Assembly (NCBI GenBank): GCA_963575745.1
Contig: CAUYUJ010004725.1
Coordinates: 353,087 to 417,086 of the forward strand
Length of the DNA stretch: 64,000 nucleotides
Source: Prorocentrum cordatum
Taxonomy: Eukaryota; Sar; Dinophyceae; Prorocentrales; Prorocentraceae
Direction: 5' to 3'
Shown: positions 38,026 to 50,335 of the stretch, piece by piece
Layout of the letters: each line of letters starts with the position of its first letter
Numbering within the stretch: position 1 is the stretch's first letter
The notes under the pieces: generated by a model
What the model was told of the DNA's origin: nothing
Database searches by the model: none
Seen by the model: only the letters and a program-made list of their open reading frames with translations
Made by a program: the position numbers and the translations under genes

Positions 38026-39136
38026 CCCCCCCACCCCCCCCACCACTGCACGGAGAACATGAATACAATACCCCCTATCCGCATTCGGCGCCTGCCCCTC
38101 CCCCCTGATCTGCTTCCATTGCTCCTGCTCGGCCTGAAGAATAGACCCGAGCTCCTGCAATAATTCAGCGCGACACGTGCCAAGCCTCGGACTGTCCATG
38201 AGAGCCTCCTCATTCCAGCGCACAAGCCTAGGAGCGAACCCAAGACGATAGTTCGGCTGAAGACCGAGCACCTCGCTACCTGCAGTGGCCTGCAAAGAAT
38301 ATTCAAATCTAGCACGCACAGGGATGTGGTCGCGATGCTCGCGATGCCGTATGAGCTGAAGCTGCCGCGCGACCCCTTGGAGTGTTCCAGCCGATGTGAT
38401 CTGTGGCAGGGAGCAGCGAGGTATAAATATATAATCTATAAGCGACGTGACACCTGCCGAGCCGACACGCGCGGGGCCAACACCCATATGCAGATTGACT
38501 GGGACCAAGCCAAACATCTGAATAAAGGGCAACATCGCATCAGCAGAATGGCGCTGACAACCTAGCCAGTTAGAAGAGCCAAAGCGATCGTCCTGCACAG
38601 GGGCCCAGTCCTCACTGCCACATAGCCGCTGCTGCCCACAAGCCGAATGCATATCCATTGCCAATGCTGGAAAGCATCTGGGTATTCCAAAGATGGCTCC
38701 ACATCCAGTTGACTATAAGATCACACGTTTTCACATACGCAGGGAACTCTGACGCTCGCGAAGGCGGAGGTGGGAAGCACGCACACACAATGCCGAGGTC
38801 GCACTGACTAGTACGCGCACGCACGACCACGGCCCGTCCTGAAATGTGAGGTGGCGATGCCCACGCATGAGTGATGGACCGCTTGTGGATACGAGGGCCA
38901 AGCACAAAGCTACACCCTGAAGCGCGATTGCTGCCAGCTGCTCGTGCCCACCCTGCTTCAATCGCCCATCTCCTCCCCGCCCGTCTCCAAACAATATCTT
39001 GCTTCCCATACTTCCGAGCATCCGTCCCAGTCAAGCACACAAAATCGAACTTGGTAGTGACAGCAGAGATGTCGAGAAGCCTGTCGTGCGATGCGGCCGA
39101 CATCGGGTTGTACTGCAGCACAAAAGTGCCATTCAT
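37640..39136 (-). pseudogene. Endonuclease and linker of the second LINE
   Basis: The ATG at 39136 opens FVLQYNPMSAASHDRLLDIS and DFVCLTGTDARKYGKQD, like the N-terminus of an APE-type endonuclease, although the usual catalytic Glu after the second strand is not present. At about 38650 the frame changes; the C-terminal motifs VTSLIDYIFIP (near 38440) and EHRDHIPVRA (near 38330) are readable. After the long G run at 37987-38029 a linker reads LSAVSSEEFDRIARQIYLLS and LRSLRRQYLKQWRSDITGEL. Confidence 0.6.
37987..38040. repeat. Poly-C/poly-G tract inside LINE linker
   Basis: About 36 uninterrupted C on + from 37987, then CCTCCCCCCCC and CACCCCC. On the coding strand it is a Gly run. Confidence 0.9.
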
Positions 39137-39139
39137 GAC

Positions 39140-40289
39140 GCACGCGCTGACTCCTGGCGGCCAGCAGCGATCCTCGGCGAATCAACGCTCAAAGGGAGAG
39201 TCCCATGAGGATGTCCATCAAACCTGCGGCGCTGTGAGCACCGTCGAAAAAAGGATCTGTGGTGGAGAGGAGAAATGAAACTGCGTTATCAGATGCGCAC
39301 CCCCCCGTCTGGGCCGGGGGTGCTTAAGAAGAGGAAGAAGAAGAGGAGGAGGAGGAGGAGGAGGAGGAGGAAGGGCGGCCTGAGGGCCCAGGTGAGCCAG
39401 GCAAGCGTCGGGGCCCGATCCGCCGTGGCCCCGAAGCGTAGAGGCAGAGGGGAAACCATGGCATAGCACGGTGTTGAAAATCAACGCGTAGCCTGACATA
39501 GCGTAGACTGGCGACGCCCCAGTGGGGGGGCTTCTGCGGCCCTGAAAATTAACGAATCGGCACCGAATGTGGAATCACTTCCGATGGTCGCTTCGGGGTG
39601 CAATGTTCTAGATCTTGGGGCCATTTATAAGAACCGAAAACTATGCCGTGGCATGGCGTTGGACATAATGACGCCAATTCTGCATCGGGAACACGATTCG
39701 GAACGAGCTGAAGCGCGGAAATGAGGCCACCGCTGAAGCGGGAGCACGATTCGGAACGAGCGGTAGCCCGAAAATGAGGCCAACGTCAGCGAGAGCAGAA
39801 TGTAGAAAAAAGCCCAAGCGAAAACCCAACACCCGGGAATCCTGTGTGTGAAAGAACCAGAACGCGGAAGGGGGGCAGACATTTACCGGACGCCATCAGG
39901 GGAGGGAGGAGATTAGTATTCAGATTGTGTAATTGCGAAGGGGAAGGGTGGGAAGGGGAGAGGGGGAGGGGATGGGGGGGGAGGGGGGGGGAAGGGGATG
40001 AGGGGAAGGGGGGGGGGTGCGAAAGGGGAGGAGAGGGATTGGGGGGGGAGAGGGATGGGGGGGGCAGGGGGGGGAGGGGAAAGGGGGGGAAGGGGGGGGG
40101 AGGGAAGGCGAAAGGGGAGGAGGAGGCGACAGCCGAGCAGCCCAGCGGCCTCGGCGGCCCCCCGCCGCCAGCGGCGGCGGCCGCGAGCAGGGCGCGGAGT
40201 TCACGGTCTTCGACGCGCCCGCCGTGGCCCTGAGGGGAAGGACGAAGACAGCAGGACGGGGTGGCAGTCCCCGCTCCTCCTCCTCCTCC
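39140..40289. other. Low-complexity region left of the assembly gap
   Basis: No gene. It includes a GAAGAAGAGGAGG tract (39327-39375); two imperfect direct repeats of about 50 bp sharing CACGATTCGGAACGAGC and GGAAATGAGGCCA (39687-39735 and 39740-39785); and G-rich DNA (39940-40120). Confidence 0.6.
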
Positions 40290-40389
40290 NNNNNNNNNNN
40301 NNNNNNNNNNNNNNNNNNNNNNNNNNNNNNNNNNNNNNNNNNNNNNNNNNNNNNNNNNNNNNNNNNNNNNNNNNNNNNNNNNNNNNNNN
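40290..40389. other. Assembly gap, 100 N
   Basis: Exactly 100 N between CTCCTCCTCC and CTCCCCCCCGCC. The round size suggests a gap of unknown true length within pyrimidine-rich DNA. Confidence 0.99.
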
Positions 40390-40564
40390 CTCCCCCCCGC
40401 CGTCCCTCCGTCCCTCCGTCCATCAATTCCCCCCATCCTTTCATCCCCTCATCCCCGCCTCCTCTATCCCTGAGTCCGCCTCACTCCCTGGGGATGGGGG
40501 CGAAAGGGGAGGGGCGAGGACAAGGAAGGGGAGCGGGAACCTCCCATACAATCTCGCTGGCTTT

Positions 40565-40670
40565 TGCGAGTCGACGCTCATCGACGCCGAATCGACGCGA
40601 ATTGACGCTCGTCGACGCTAGCCAGCGCTACGCCGACTACCATGACGCAAATCGACGCCGGTGCACTCCA
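40565..40670. repeat. TCGACGC repeats
   Basis: Seven or eight copies of (A/G)TCGACGCY at 9- to 12-base spacing, such as CATCGACGCCGAATCGACGC. Confidence 0.7.
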
Positions 40671-40778
40671 AGACGAAACTGCGACGATAAAAAATTACCC
40701 TGTGACGTACCCAACCCATTTGTATCAATGGAAACGAAGAGTTGGCCGAAACTTGTATGGACAATCAACTTGATGTGT

Positions 40779-43455
40779 AAGCCACTTGGGTGGCGTCACT
40801 GTGCTGGGCCCCGCAAGCAGGCCTCGAAAGTGGCGACAGTCTCACTGATCGCAGCCCCCCAAGGATGGCGAGGTCTAATTTGAATCTGCGTGTGGCGTGA
40901 CTGTGCTGGGCCCCCCAGCAGGCCTCGAAAGTGGCGACAATTTCACAGATCGCAGCCCCCCAGGGATGGCGAGGTCCCGTTTGACTCTGCCGTGGGTACC
41001 CACTGCGCAGGGCCCCCCAGCAGGCCTCGAAAGTGGCGACAGTTTCACAGATCGCAGCCCCCCAGGGATGGCGAGGTCCCATTTGAGTCCGCCGTGGGTG
41101 TCCAGTGTGCTGGGCCCCCCAGCAGGCCTCGAAAGTGGCGACAATTTCACAGATCGCAGCCCCCCAGGGACGACGAGGTCCCATTTGAGTCCGCCGTGGG
41201 TATCCACTGTGCTGGGCCCCCCAGCAGGCCGCGAAAGTGGCGACAGTTTCACAGATCGCAGCCCCCCAGGGATGGCGAGGTCCCATTTGTCCGCCGTGGG
41301 TACCCACGCGCTGGGCCCCCCAGCAGGCCTCGAAAGCGGCGACAGTTTCACCACGGATTGCGAGGTCCCATTTGAGTCCGCCGTGGGTACCCACTGTGCT
41401 GGGCCCCCCAGCAGGCCTCGAAAGTGGCGACGGTTTCACAGATCGCAGCCCCCCAGGGATGGCGAGGTCTCATTTGAGTCCGCCGTGGTACCCACTGTGC
41501 TGGGCCCCCCAGCAGCCCTCGAAAGTGGCGACAGTTTCACAGATCGCAGCCCCCCAGGGATGGCGAGGTACCATTTGAATCTGCGGTGAGTACCCACTGC
41601 GCTGGGCCCCCCAGCAGCCCTCGAAAGTGGCGACAGTTTCACATATCGCAGCCCCCCAGGGATGGCGAGGTACCATTAAAGTCCGCCGTGTGTACCCACT
41701 GTGCTGGGCCCCCCAGCAGGCCTCGAAAGTGGTGACAGTTTCACAGATCGCAGCCCCCCAGGGACGGCGAGGTCCCATTTGGGTCCGCCGTGGGTACCCA
41801 CTGTGCTGGGCTCCCAGCAGGCCTCGAAAGTGGCGACAGTTTCACATATCGCAGCCCCCCAGGGATGGCGAGGTACAATTTGAGTTCGCCGTGTGTACCC
41901 ACTGTGTTGGGCCCCCCAGCAGCCCTCGAAAGTGGCGACAGTTTCACAAATCGCAGCGCCCCAGGGATGGCGAGGTACCATTTGAATCCGCCGTGGGTAC
42001 CTACTGTGCTGGGGCCCCCAGCAGGCCTCGAAACTGGCGACAGTTTCACAGATCGCAGCCCCCCAGGGATGGCGAGGTCCAATTTGAGTCCGCCGTGTGT
42101 GCCCACTGTTCTGGGCCCCCCAGCAGCCCTCGAAAGTAGCGACAGTTTCACAGATCGCAGCCCCCAGGGATGGCGAGGTCCCATTTGAGTCCGCCGTGGG
42201 TACCCACTGCGCTGGGCCCCCCACCAGGCCTCGAAAGTGGCGACAGTTTCGCATATCGCAGCCCCCCAGGGATGGCGAGGTACAATTTGACTCCACCGTG
42301 TGTACCCACTGTGCTGGGCCCCCCAGCAGGCCTCGACAGTGGCGACAGTTTCACAGATCGCAGCCCCCCAGGGATGGCGAGGTACCATTTGAATCTGCGG
42401 TGAGTACCCACTGCGCTGGGCCCCCCAGCAGCCCTCGAAAGTGGCGACAGTTTCACAGATCGCAGCCCCCCAGGGATGGCGAGGTCCCATTTGAATCCGC
42501 GGTGGGTACCCACTGTGCTGGGCCCCTCAGAAGGCCTCGAAAGTGGCGACAGTTTCACAGATCGCAGCTCACCAGGGATGGCGAGGTCTCATGTGAATCC
42601 GCGGTGGGTACCCACTGGGCTGGGCCCCTCAGCATGCCTCGAAAGTGGCGACGGTTTCGCAGATTGCGGTCCCCCTGGCCCCCCCCCAGGAGCCCTCGAA
42701 AGTGGCGACAGTTTCACAGATCGCAGCCCCCCAGGGATGGCGAGGTCCGATTTGAATCCGCCGTGGGTACCCACTGTGCTGGGCCCCCCAGCAGGCCTCG
42801 AAAGTGGCGACAGTTTCACAAATCGCAGCGCCCCAGGGATGGCGAGGTCTCATTTGAGTCCGCCGTGGGTACCCACTGTGCTGGGCCCCCCAGCAGGCCT
42901 CGAAAGTGGCGACAGTTTCACAGATCGCAGCCCACCAAGGATGGCGAGGTCTCATTTGAATCCGCCGTGGGTGCACACTGTTCTGGGCCCCCCAGCAGGC
43001 CTCGAAAGTGGCGACAGTTTCACAGATCGCAGCCCCCCAGGATGGCGAGGTCCCATTGGAGTCCGCCGCGGGTGCACACTGTGCTGGGCCCCCAGCAGCC
43101 CTCGAAAGTGGCGACAGTTTCACAGATCGCAGCCCCCCAGGGATGGCGAGGTACCATTTGAGTCCGCCGCGGGTGCCACTGTGCTGGCCCCCCCAGCAGC
43201 CCTCGAAAGTGGCGACAGTTTCACAGATCGCAACCCCCCAGGGATGGCGAGGTCACATTTGAGTCCGCCGCGGGTGCCACTGTGCTGGCCCCCCCAGCAG
43301 CCCTCGAAAGTGGCGACAGTTTCACAGATCGCAGCCCCCCACGGATGGCGAGGTCTAATTTGAGTCCGCCATTTTTTCCACTGTGCTGGGCCCCCCAGCA
43401 GCCCTCGAAAGTGGCGACAGTTTCACAGATCGCAGCCCCCAGCAGCTCTCGAAAC
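40779..43455. repeat. Satellite array, 102-bp unit, about 26 copies
   Basis: The unit contains GTGCTGGGCCCCCCAGCAGG, then CCTCGAAAGTGGCGACAGTT, TCACAGATCGCAGCCCCCCA and GGGATGGCGAGGTCCCATTT, then GAGTCCGCCGTGGGTACCCA. Most spacings are 99-103 bases, with shortened units near 41350 and 42675. Because 102 is 34 codons and the unit has few stops, long frames are open on both strands; I regard those as by-products. CTGGG...CCCAG in each unit can form a short hairpin. The array ends in a truncated unit at about 43455. Confidence 0.92.
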
Positions 43456-45357
43456 GCAGCGACGAGCACAGGTAAAAGGCAAGGGGGGAGAGAGGGACGG
43501 GAAGGAAGGAAGGTTCGCGCGAGCAGTGCTCTATTCAAAACGAGAACCCAACGCAGGAGGGTTGGGAAAAACTCATGACTTGCAACGCGAAGGAGTGATG
43601 GTGGGCAGGGGGCGAGCGCGTCACCGAGTAAGGTCAATCTGGCGGCTGGTACGGGGCTTGCCTGTGGGCGTACAAAAACCGCCGGTGATTGCGCAAGCGG
43701 GGCCGCGCATGGAACGAAAAATCGGGCGGCCCCCAAGGGCGGAGCATGATGCTGGGCAGGTGGGCGGCTGGGGGATGGGGGGGGAAGCACATGGGCAGCA
43801 GGGAAGGCAGAAGAGGGGGACGACGAGGAGGCCGGCTCCGTTCAGAACGGGGGGATGTTGCTCGGATCGGGGCCCCGCGAAAACGCCACAGAACTGCCGG
43901 TGCTAGTGGCGGGCGCCGACGCGGCCTGCCGCCCTGGGAAGAGGGGGGCGGACGAGGAGGGACTGGGGAGAACGGAGAAGAGGAGAAGAGGATAGTAGGA
44001 GAAGAGGAGACCAGGATGATGAAATGGGAGAGAGGGGAAGAGAGCGTCGGGGGGAAGGGAAGGCGGGGAGGGCGGGGAGGGTGGAGAGTGTGGGGAAGGG
44101 GGAAGGAGCGAGCGATGCTTGGGGAACAACGGCCTGTGCCCGCTGCAAACTACGTGATCATAACTCGGGCCAGGCTCCCGCGTCTCGGTTGGAAACGGCA
44201 CGCCGTGGGACCCATGAGACACGGTCTGACTGTATGCCAGCGTTGCCGCGAAGGGGAGGCAAATCGATCCAGCAAGATGGGGAAAGAAACAACTCAGGAA
44301 GGCGTACGGCCGTTGGCTCTATCTCTGCACCATTCGACTCTATCGCGGGGGAGGGAGCACACAGCCCGAGAGGACGACCGATGACGGCGGACGACAGTCA
44401 GCCCCCGATCATTGCCAGCTGCGCCGCGGGGGCCCGCACGCACACTTGAACAAGCCGTACCCGAACGAAATCTCGCAGTCTCGCCCGCTCTCTCGGAATC
44501 GCGGAGGGAGGAGGAAGACGAGGTGAAGCCGGATTGCTGGCGTCGTCGTCGACCTTCGAGCCAGCAGCGTCAGCGGCAACATGTGGAGGAATGATGGACG
44601 AAGAGAGGGGGGAGGACGGGAAAAGGAGAGGTATGACGGGGAGGGGAGAGGGGGAGGGGGGAGAAGGGCAAGGATGGACAGTCAGAGCCGACCAGTAATC
44701 AAAGCGTGGGATGGGGCAGGACTCGGGTGTGGGGGAGTGGCTGGGCGATGCCATGCAACAAGTGTCGAGGCTGTGCGTGGGCGGGGGTCGACCCGCTGCG
44801 CAGACCATGCCCCGCTCTGCCCCCCACCCACGACCGAAAGAGGCAACGGGACACAGTCCGTGGAAAGGCCGTTTCCCCACCTAGGCCAAGTTGTATGCAG
44901 GGTGGAGAGCGTCTGACCCCAAGGCACCTGTTCCTGCTGATCTCATGGACCTCATAGGAAGTGTTCAGAAAAGGGAATCGTGGTTCACGGGAAGGAATGA
45001 GGTGCAGTAACTGACTCAGACGTGGACGATTTTTGCTGTTATGCGCGGCCCACCACTCTGCTATGGTGGGATGTGGCCTCATAGGAAGTGTTCAGGAAAA
45101 GGGAATAGTGGTTCACGGGGAGTGGCGCCCGATGTGCGACGCCAGGCTTGGGGCTGGCATCGGCGGGCGCATACAAGGCAGGTAGACACCTATAATGGAG
45201 AATATGCCTGCTGGGGCAAGCCCTGGCACCTGAAGCCTTATCGAGCACCGCGCCCAAGGCACAGAAGATCGACAGAGAGCCGAGAGGACAGAGACGAGAA
45301 GCAAACAATGCATCATGCTTGCCCGCCCGCCTCCACTCGTTCCCAACGTCGTCGTCA
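43456..45357. other. Intergenic region, purine-rich parts
   Basis: No gene supported. GGGGAGG/GAAGAGG purine DNA lies at about 43740-44110 and 44580-44690. A 46-base imperfect direct repeat with CCTCATAGGAAGTGTTCAG and GGTTCACGGG occurs at 44949-44992 and 45075-45119. Confidence 0.55.
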
Positions 45358-45961
45358 TCCTCCTCTTCTCTTCCTCCTCCTCCTCCTCCTCCTCCTCCTC
45401 CTCCTCCTCCTCCTCCTTCTCCTCCTCCTCCACCCTCCTCCTCCTCCTCCTCCAATTGCCCCTCCATCCCTCCTCCTCCTCCTCCCTCCTCCTCCTCCCT
45501 CCTCCTCCTCGCCCCCCCCCTCCTCCTCCTCCTCCTGCTCCTCCTCCTGCTCCTCCTCCTCCTCCTCCTCCTCCTCCATCTTGACCGCCTTAGAGCCAAG
45601 CCACGCCTCCACCCCAGCTGTTTCCCGTCGTCGGGGCACACGCTCGGCCGCTCCCGCCTCCTCTCGCTCCTCCGCCTCTGCTCCCTCCGCCGCCGCAGCG
45701 CCTGGGGGCTCTCCCTCGCCATGTCGTCAAGGAGCTCGGCCAGCAGCTCTGCGCTGTCGAGTCTCGGTGCGGCGAGGGCGGCTTCTACGCATAAGAGGCT
45801 CGCGAAGGGAGGGGGGCGGGGGAGGCACAATAGAGATGGGGGCGGGCAGGGGAAACGGGAAAGGGCGCAGGTGATGAGGGCGGGAAAGGGAGGAAACGGG
45901 TAGAGGACGTCCCTCTCTCCTCCTCCTCCTTATCCCCTTCCTCCTCCTCCTCCTCCTCCTC

Positions 45962-45992
<31 letters not shown>

Positions 45993-46080
45993 TCATCCTC
46001 CATCTACTCCCCCTCCCCCTCCTCCTCCTCCCTCCTCCTCCTCCTCTTCCTCCTGCTGCTCCTCCTCCTCCTCCTCCACA
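45358..46080. repeat. (TCC)n-rich pyrimidine tracts
   Basis: TCC/TCT repeats at 45358-45582 and 45912-46080, separated by GC-rich DNA. Open frames on both strands (Ser, Leu or Pro runs; Glu/Arg runs in reverse) are low-complexity. Confidence 0.85.
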
Positions 46081-46254
46081 TGCTCCTATCCTCAGTGTGG
46101 CGGTAGGGGAAAGTCTCGTCTGCATGTGCGGCTGTGCTGCATTTGCCCCTCGCCCGAGAGAGCCCGTCGGCCGGCGCCCAGCCGTACTCCAGGCAGACCG
46201 CCGAGTACTCGTCGGCCCACTCCTCCTTTGCCCGACGTTCGCGGCAGCACAGGA

Positions 46255-46520
46255 AGATGGGGGGAGTGGTGGATGCGGGAGGGGAACGAGGGGAGGGAGC
46301 GAAGAGGGAGGGAGGGAGGGAGGGGAGGGAGTGAAGAGGGAAGGGAAGGGAAGTGAGGAGGGAGTGAAGAGGGGAGGGAGGGAGGGGAGGGATGGCAGGA
46401 GAGAGGAGAGGGAAGGGGGAAGGGAGGGGTTGGAACAGGATGGGAGGAGGCGGGGCAGTGGAAGGAAGAGGAGGAGGATGAGGAGGCGGGAGGAAGCTAT
46501 GATGACAAGGACAGGACGAG
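46255..46520. repeat. GGGAGG purine tract
   Basis: Almost only G and A on +, with GGGAGGGAGG and GAAGAGGGAGG units, after the TCC tracts on the same strand. Confidence 0.8.
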
Positions 46521-46847
46521 GGGAGGCTGTCGGGAGGCTGGCGGGGGGAGATGGCCTAGACGCAGAAAGAGGGAGGCCGAGAAGTGGGTTGGACGGGACG
46601 GCCCTGGAAGGCGGGGGTTGGCCCTGGAAGCTCGATCGACCGATCGGCCCATCGATTCGGGTGCAGTGCCACGGAATACGGCACTCCCCATCGGCGGTGC
46701 TCGAGCAAGAGGTTTCGCAGCCTTGCCCCTGCAGCCGCCCCGTGCACCGGAGAGTGGAGCAGCTGGCATTTTTCCTCGGGTTGCCAAGCATGCGACGTTT
46801 CTCAGGAGGGAAAAAAACACACAGACACAATTAATCCTCGATTCCCA

Positions 46848-46920
46848 GGAAAATATGGGAAAATATGGGAATTGGGGGGGAAGACAAAAACCCAGAAAAT
46901 ATGGGAAAATATGGGGACTA
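46848..46920. repeat. GAAAATATGG repeats
   Basis: GGAAAATATGGGAAAATATGGG occurs twice (about 46848 and 46895), separated by GGGGGGGAAGACAAAAACCC. Confidence 0.75.
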
Positions 46921-46964
46921 TTTTTATTTGTGTGTATTTATCTGTGTGTCCTAATTTCCCTTTA

Positions 46965-47930
46965 GTTTCGTGAGTTCGTGGAGCAGCTCATTCAAGATGC
47001 GCGGCCGCCCGTGCGGCGCCCCTGGAGGGGGTCTGCCGAGGCCTCGCCGGGCGGCCGGCCGTGGGCGCCTCGCGCGCGCCCCTGTGCACCTCATGGCCTC
47101 GCCGAGGTCTCGCCCGGTGGCCGCCCACGTCCGCCTCGTGGGCGCCCCCTACGGGCGGCCGCACAGCCGGCAGCTCCGCCCTCGCATCCCAGCGCCTCGA
47201 AGGGTCCGCCCGCGCGTGTTCGCGAGGACTCTCTCGCCTCTCTATCGTGCACGGCCTTTCGCAGTCGAGATCGGTGAAAATATTCCCGCCTGGCGGGTAT
47301 TGATCACCCCCCCCCCCTCCGCGAGCCCTTGCAAAAACTAAGCATCCTTTGCCTACACATGCGCGGAGCACATGCGCGCGCCGTCGCGCGCGCATGCCAA
47401 CATCGTTCAAATAATATTGGTGTCCGAACAAGGTCAAGACGTGGCTAAACAAGTTCGTTGAAAAACCGCAGCTACTGCAACATAACAGCTGCGAGACTTC
47501 TGCGCGCACGCACTGTACTTTGGGATGAATCATTGTGTATGTCAACTGGGACCCTGCGGGCCATACGAGCGAACCCATGCCGAAAACATCCATCACCCCG
47601 CGAGCCCGACAACTCTGTCACACAATGCCATGCGGGCCACGGCACGCGTTTCCGCGCGCACACGGTGAAACCATTCACAGACCGTTGGTGCTCGAACAAC
47701 TCAACACAGGGGTCTTCAACAGACGTTATCATATGTACTATCTTAATCATCGCCAGCGTCACAAGTGCCATCACAATCGTCATCATCATATCGTCGTTGT
47801 CGTCATTATCACCAATGCCGAGACATCGGTATTGTCGATACCGCCGCCCTCGTCACATGTCTGCAAGAGCGCTTCCACATCTTCCTCACAAACACCATCG
47901 TCATCACCGACATGATCATCCTCCGCATCA
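46965..47930. other. No gene seen
   Basis: GC-rich to about 47320, then mixed sequence. Open frames lack protein-like composition. Confidence 0.45.
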
Positions 47931-47974
47931 TCATCAGCAGCATCAGCATTATCATCGCCATTTCCATCATCGTG

Positions 47975-48012
<38 letters not shown>

Positions 48013-48110
48013 AATCATCATCATTACCACCAACAACATCATCATCGTCATCATCAACAATATCATCAACATCATCATCACCATAATTATATAATACTTC
48101 ACCATTATCA
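47931..48110. repeat. (ATC)n microsatellite
   Basis: ATC/ATT repeats on +, with a pure stretch at about 47967-48015. The Ile-, His- or Asp-rich frames across it are artefacts of the repeat. Confidence 0.9.
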
Positions 48111-49369
48111 TCACCATCGCCGACGTCATCATTGCAACCGCCAATGTTATCACCCTCTTTTTTTGTTGGGGGGGGGGGCGACCGCGATCCACCACGTGTG
48201 TTCCTGACACAGACGGCAAGATTTAAAATCAAAACCCTGGGCTCGCATAGCAAGGCAAGTGCACGTGTCACGAAATCGATGCAGGATCAGTTGCAGGTAG
48301 AGGGCAATACAAACGCTTTGTTGGAATAAGACCAAAGTCAAGTGTTCCCTGCACTGACAGAGCAGGCATGGAACATCCAAAGACTGACTTAAGACTGGCG
48401 TCTCCGAGCGCCGTGAATAACCACGAGGACAGGCTGTCGTACGATGCCTTCACAGGAGGAGAGGAGGAAAGAGAGGAGGAGAGGCACGAGCCAACGTACC
48501 AGATCCCACAATCCACGCCTTTCAGCGGTGGAGCAGGCAGACCGAAGATCAACATAAGTTACTGAAACAGAGCATGCAAGGAGGGGGGCGGAGGAAGCGG
48601 TGGCGGCGGCAGCGGCAAACAAGAGATGAGAGGAGGGCAACGGGCACGGGCGTGAACCGCCAACTCTAGGCGAGCCTCAACTGCAGCAGTCGGGGGGTAG
48701 CGAGGACGAGACCGGCATAGGAAAAGAGGGAAGAGGTCAACTAGGGAGCACATCCACACTGCTGGCCTCATTCGCATCACTTCAGCCGACGTGCTGCTCG
48801 TAGCCGCATAGCCCGCAGCAGAGCACTTCCTGATTCAGGATGCCAGAGTCGTGCTGCGGCTCCCCCTTGCGCTGCGTTCCGTCGTACACCCTGCGAAATG
48901 CTCAAGAAATCATGGGTTAAGAAATTCAGAGTCTGCGAATTTGAATAAAAAACCCGAACTTCTGTTAAAATCTTGGGATTTACATCGAAAAGTTAAGAAT
49001 AATCGAGACTCTGGACGAACACTTAGGTTTTCTTAAGCATCGCCTAAGGTGTACGGCTCGTCGCCTTCGCGTGCACTCCGGACGCGGTGCTCGCGGCCCT
49101 GCACCTTCACCACCCGGATGCCCACATCGTGCTGGTGCCGAACAGCCACACGCTGCAAGGCGGAAGCCGTGACACACGAACGTAAGGCCATCTAAAGCGT
49201 GCGTCCTGCATGTTTCACGAGGTCTCGAGCGATAGCGCGAGTCCCAAATAGATCATAAAGAGCTTCAGACTTCGTCCCGCGTCGAGTCCGTGACGCGCAG
49301 CAGGGTGGGACACCCAAGCACTGGTCACACGAGCTGCCGCACCGAGTCCGGGTCACGCTGCACCCAAGC
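48111..49369. other. No gene seen
   Basis: It contains a G run at 48169-48178 and an AT-richer stretch at 48900-49035. No supported gene. Confidence 0.45.
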
Positions 49370-50270
49370 TGATGGTGGCATCGGTGCTGGCGTCGGCGTG
49401 AGCGTACTTAGGAACTGGCGTTTGTGCTGTCGTCGGTGCCGGAGAAGGTGCATGCGCTCCAGGGGAGTTAACGTGATCAGACACCGTCGCCCCTGTTGGG
49501 TTCAGAACGACTGTCTCACCAGCGTCGGTGCTGCTGGAGTCGGCGCTGGTACAGGCGCAGACGTTGGTGCCGGCGTAGGCTCCGCGTCGGTGCTGGCGTC
49601 GATGCTGGCGTGGGGGCCGGCGGAGGCGCCGGCGTTGGTGCTGGCGTCGGCGTTGACGTCGGCGCTGGTGTATGCGTCGGCGTTAGTGCTGGGGTCGGTG
49701 CTGGCGTCGGTGCTGCTGCAAGCGCTGGCGTTGGTGCCGGCGTAGGCGCCGGCGTGGGTGCTGGCGTCGATGCTGGCGCCAGTGCTGATGTAGGCGCTGG
49801 CGTTGGTGCTGCTGTAGGCGCGGGCGTTGATTCCGGCGACGGTGCTGGCGTCAATGCCGGCGTCTGTGCCAGAGTAGGCACCAGCGTCGGTGCTGGCGTC
49901 GGTGCTGGCGTCGATACTGGTGTATAGGCTCTGGCGCTGGTGCCATCGTAGGCACGGCGTTGGTGCTGTGGTCGGCGCTGGCGTCGGCGCTTGCGCAAGC
50001 GCTGGCACTTGTGCCGGCGCGCTCCCAAGCGTTGATGCTAATTCCGGTGATGGCGTCGGCGCTGGCGTGGGCGCCGGCGGAGGTGCCGGCCTCGGAACTG
50101 GCGTCGGTGCTGGCGCCAGCGCTGGCGTTGGTGCCGGCGTAGGCGCCAGCGTTGGTGCTGGCGTCGGTGCTGTCGCCAGTGCTGGTGTAGGCGCTGGCGC
50201 TGGTGCCGCCGCAGGCGCAGGCGTTGATTTTGGCGACGGTGCTGGCGTTAATGCTGACGTCAGCCCTTCA
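49370..50270. repeat. Minisatellite, core GTCGGTGCTGGC
   Basis: Imperfect repeats of 6- and 12-base units (GCTGGC, GTCGGT, GTAGGC), arranged in longer blocks of about 60-100 bases. + frames give Gly/Ala/Val runs and - frames Ala/Pro/Thr runs. These are most likely non-coding. Confidence 0.88.
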
Positions 50271-50335
50271 ACTTCACATCCATCTTATCGTCAGCCCTTC
50301 AACTTCAACGTCAGCCCTTCAACTTCACCTTCTAA
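50262..50335. repeat. Three copies of GTCAGCCCTTCAACTTCA
   Basis: Copies near 50260, 50290 and 50308, followed by GCTGACGTC. They border the end of the minisatellite. Confidence 0.8.

Larger units (their letters stand above)
35400..39136 (-). mobile_element. Second LINE, decayed, with C2H2 zinc fingers at the end
   Basis: On -: endonuclease (39136-38330), linker, RT (37640-35850), and paired C2H2-like fingers (35635-35450). The RT is split over at least three frames, and the YxDD box reads YVDG. G runs of 14 to 40 interrupt the frame at 37987-38029, 36916-36938 and 35841-35854. The order endonuclease-RT-zinc fingers fits a LINE unlike the first one, which has RNase H instead. Confidence 0.7.

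Noticed and set aside
42097-43161. 354-codon + frame and matching - frames in the 102-bp array
   Set aside because: Open on both strands because the unit is a multiple of three and poor in stops. Content is the repeat itself, with no start context or domain.
40779-43455. CRISPR-like regular array
   Set aside because: The whole 102-base unit is repeated; there are no unique spacers. The genome is eukaryotic.
45039-46834. Frames of 190-370 codons across TCC and GGA tracts
   Set aside because: Homopolymeric Ser, Pro, Leu, Glu or Arg. No gene-like composition.
47458-48271. His-, Ile- or Asp-rich frames over the ATC repeat
   Set aside because: Trinucleotide repeat read in different frames.
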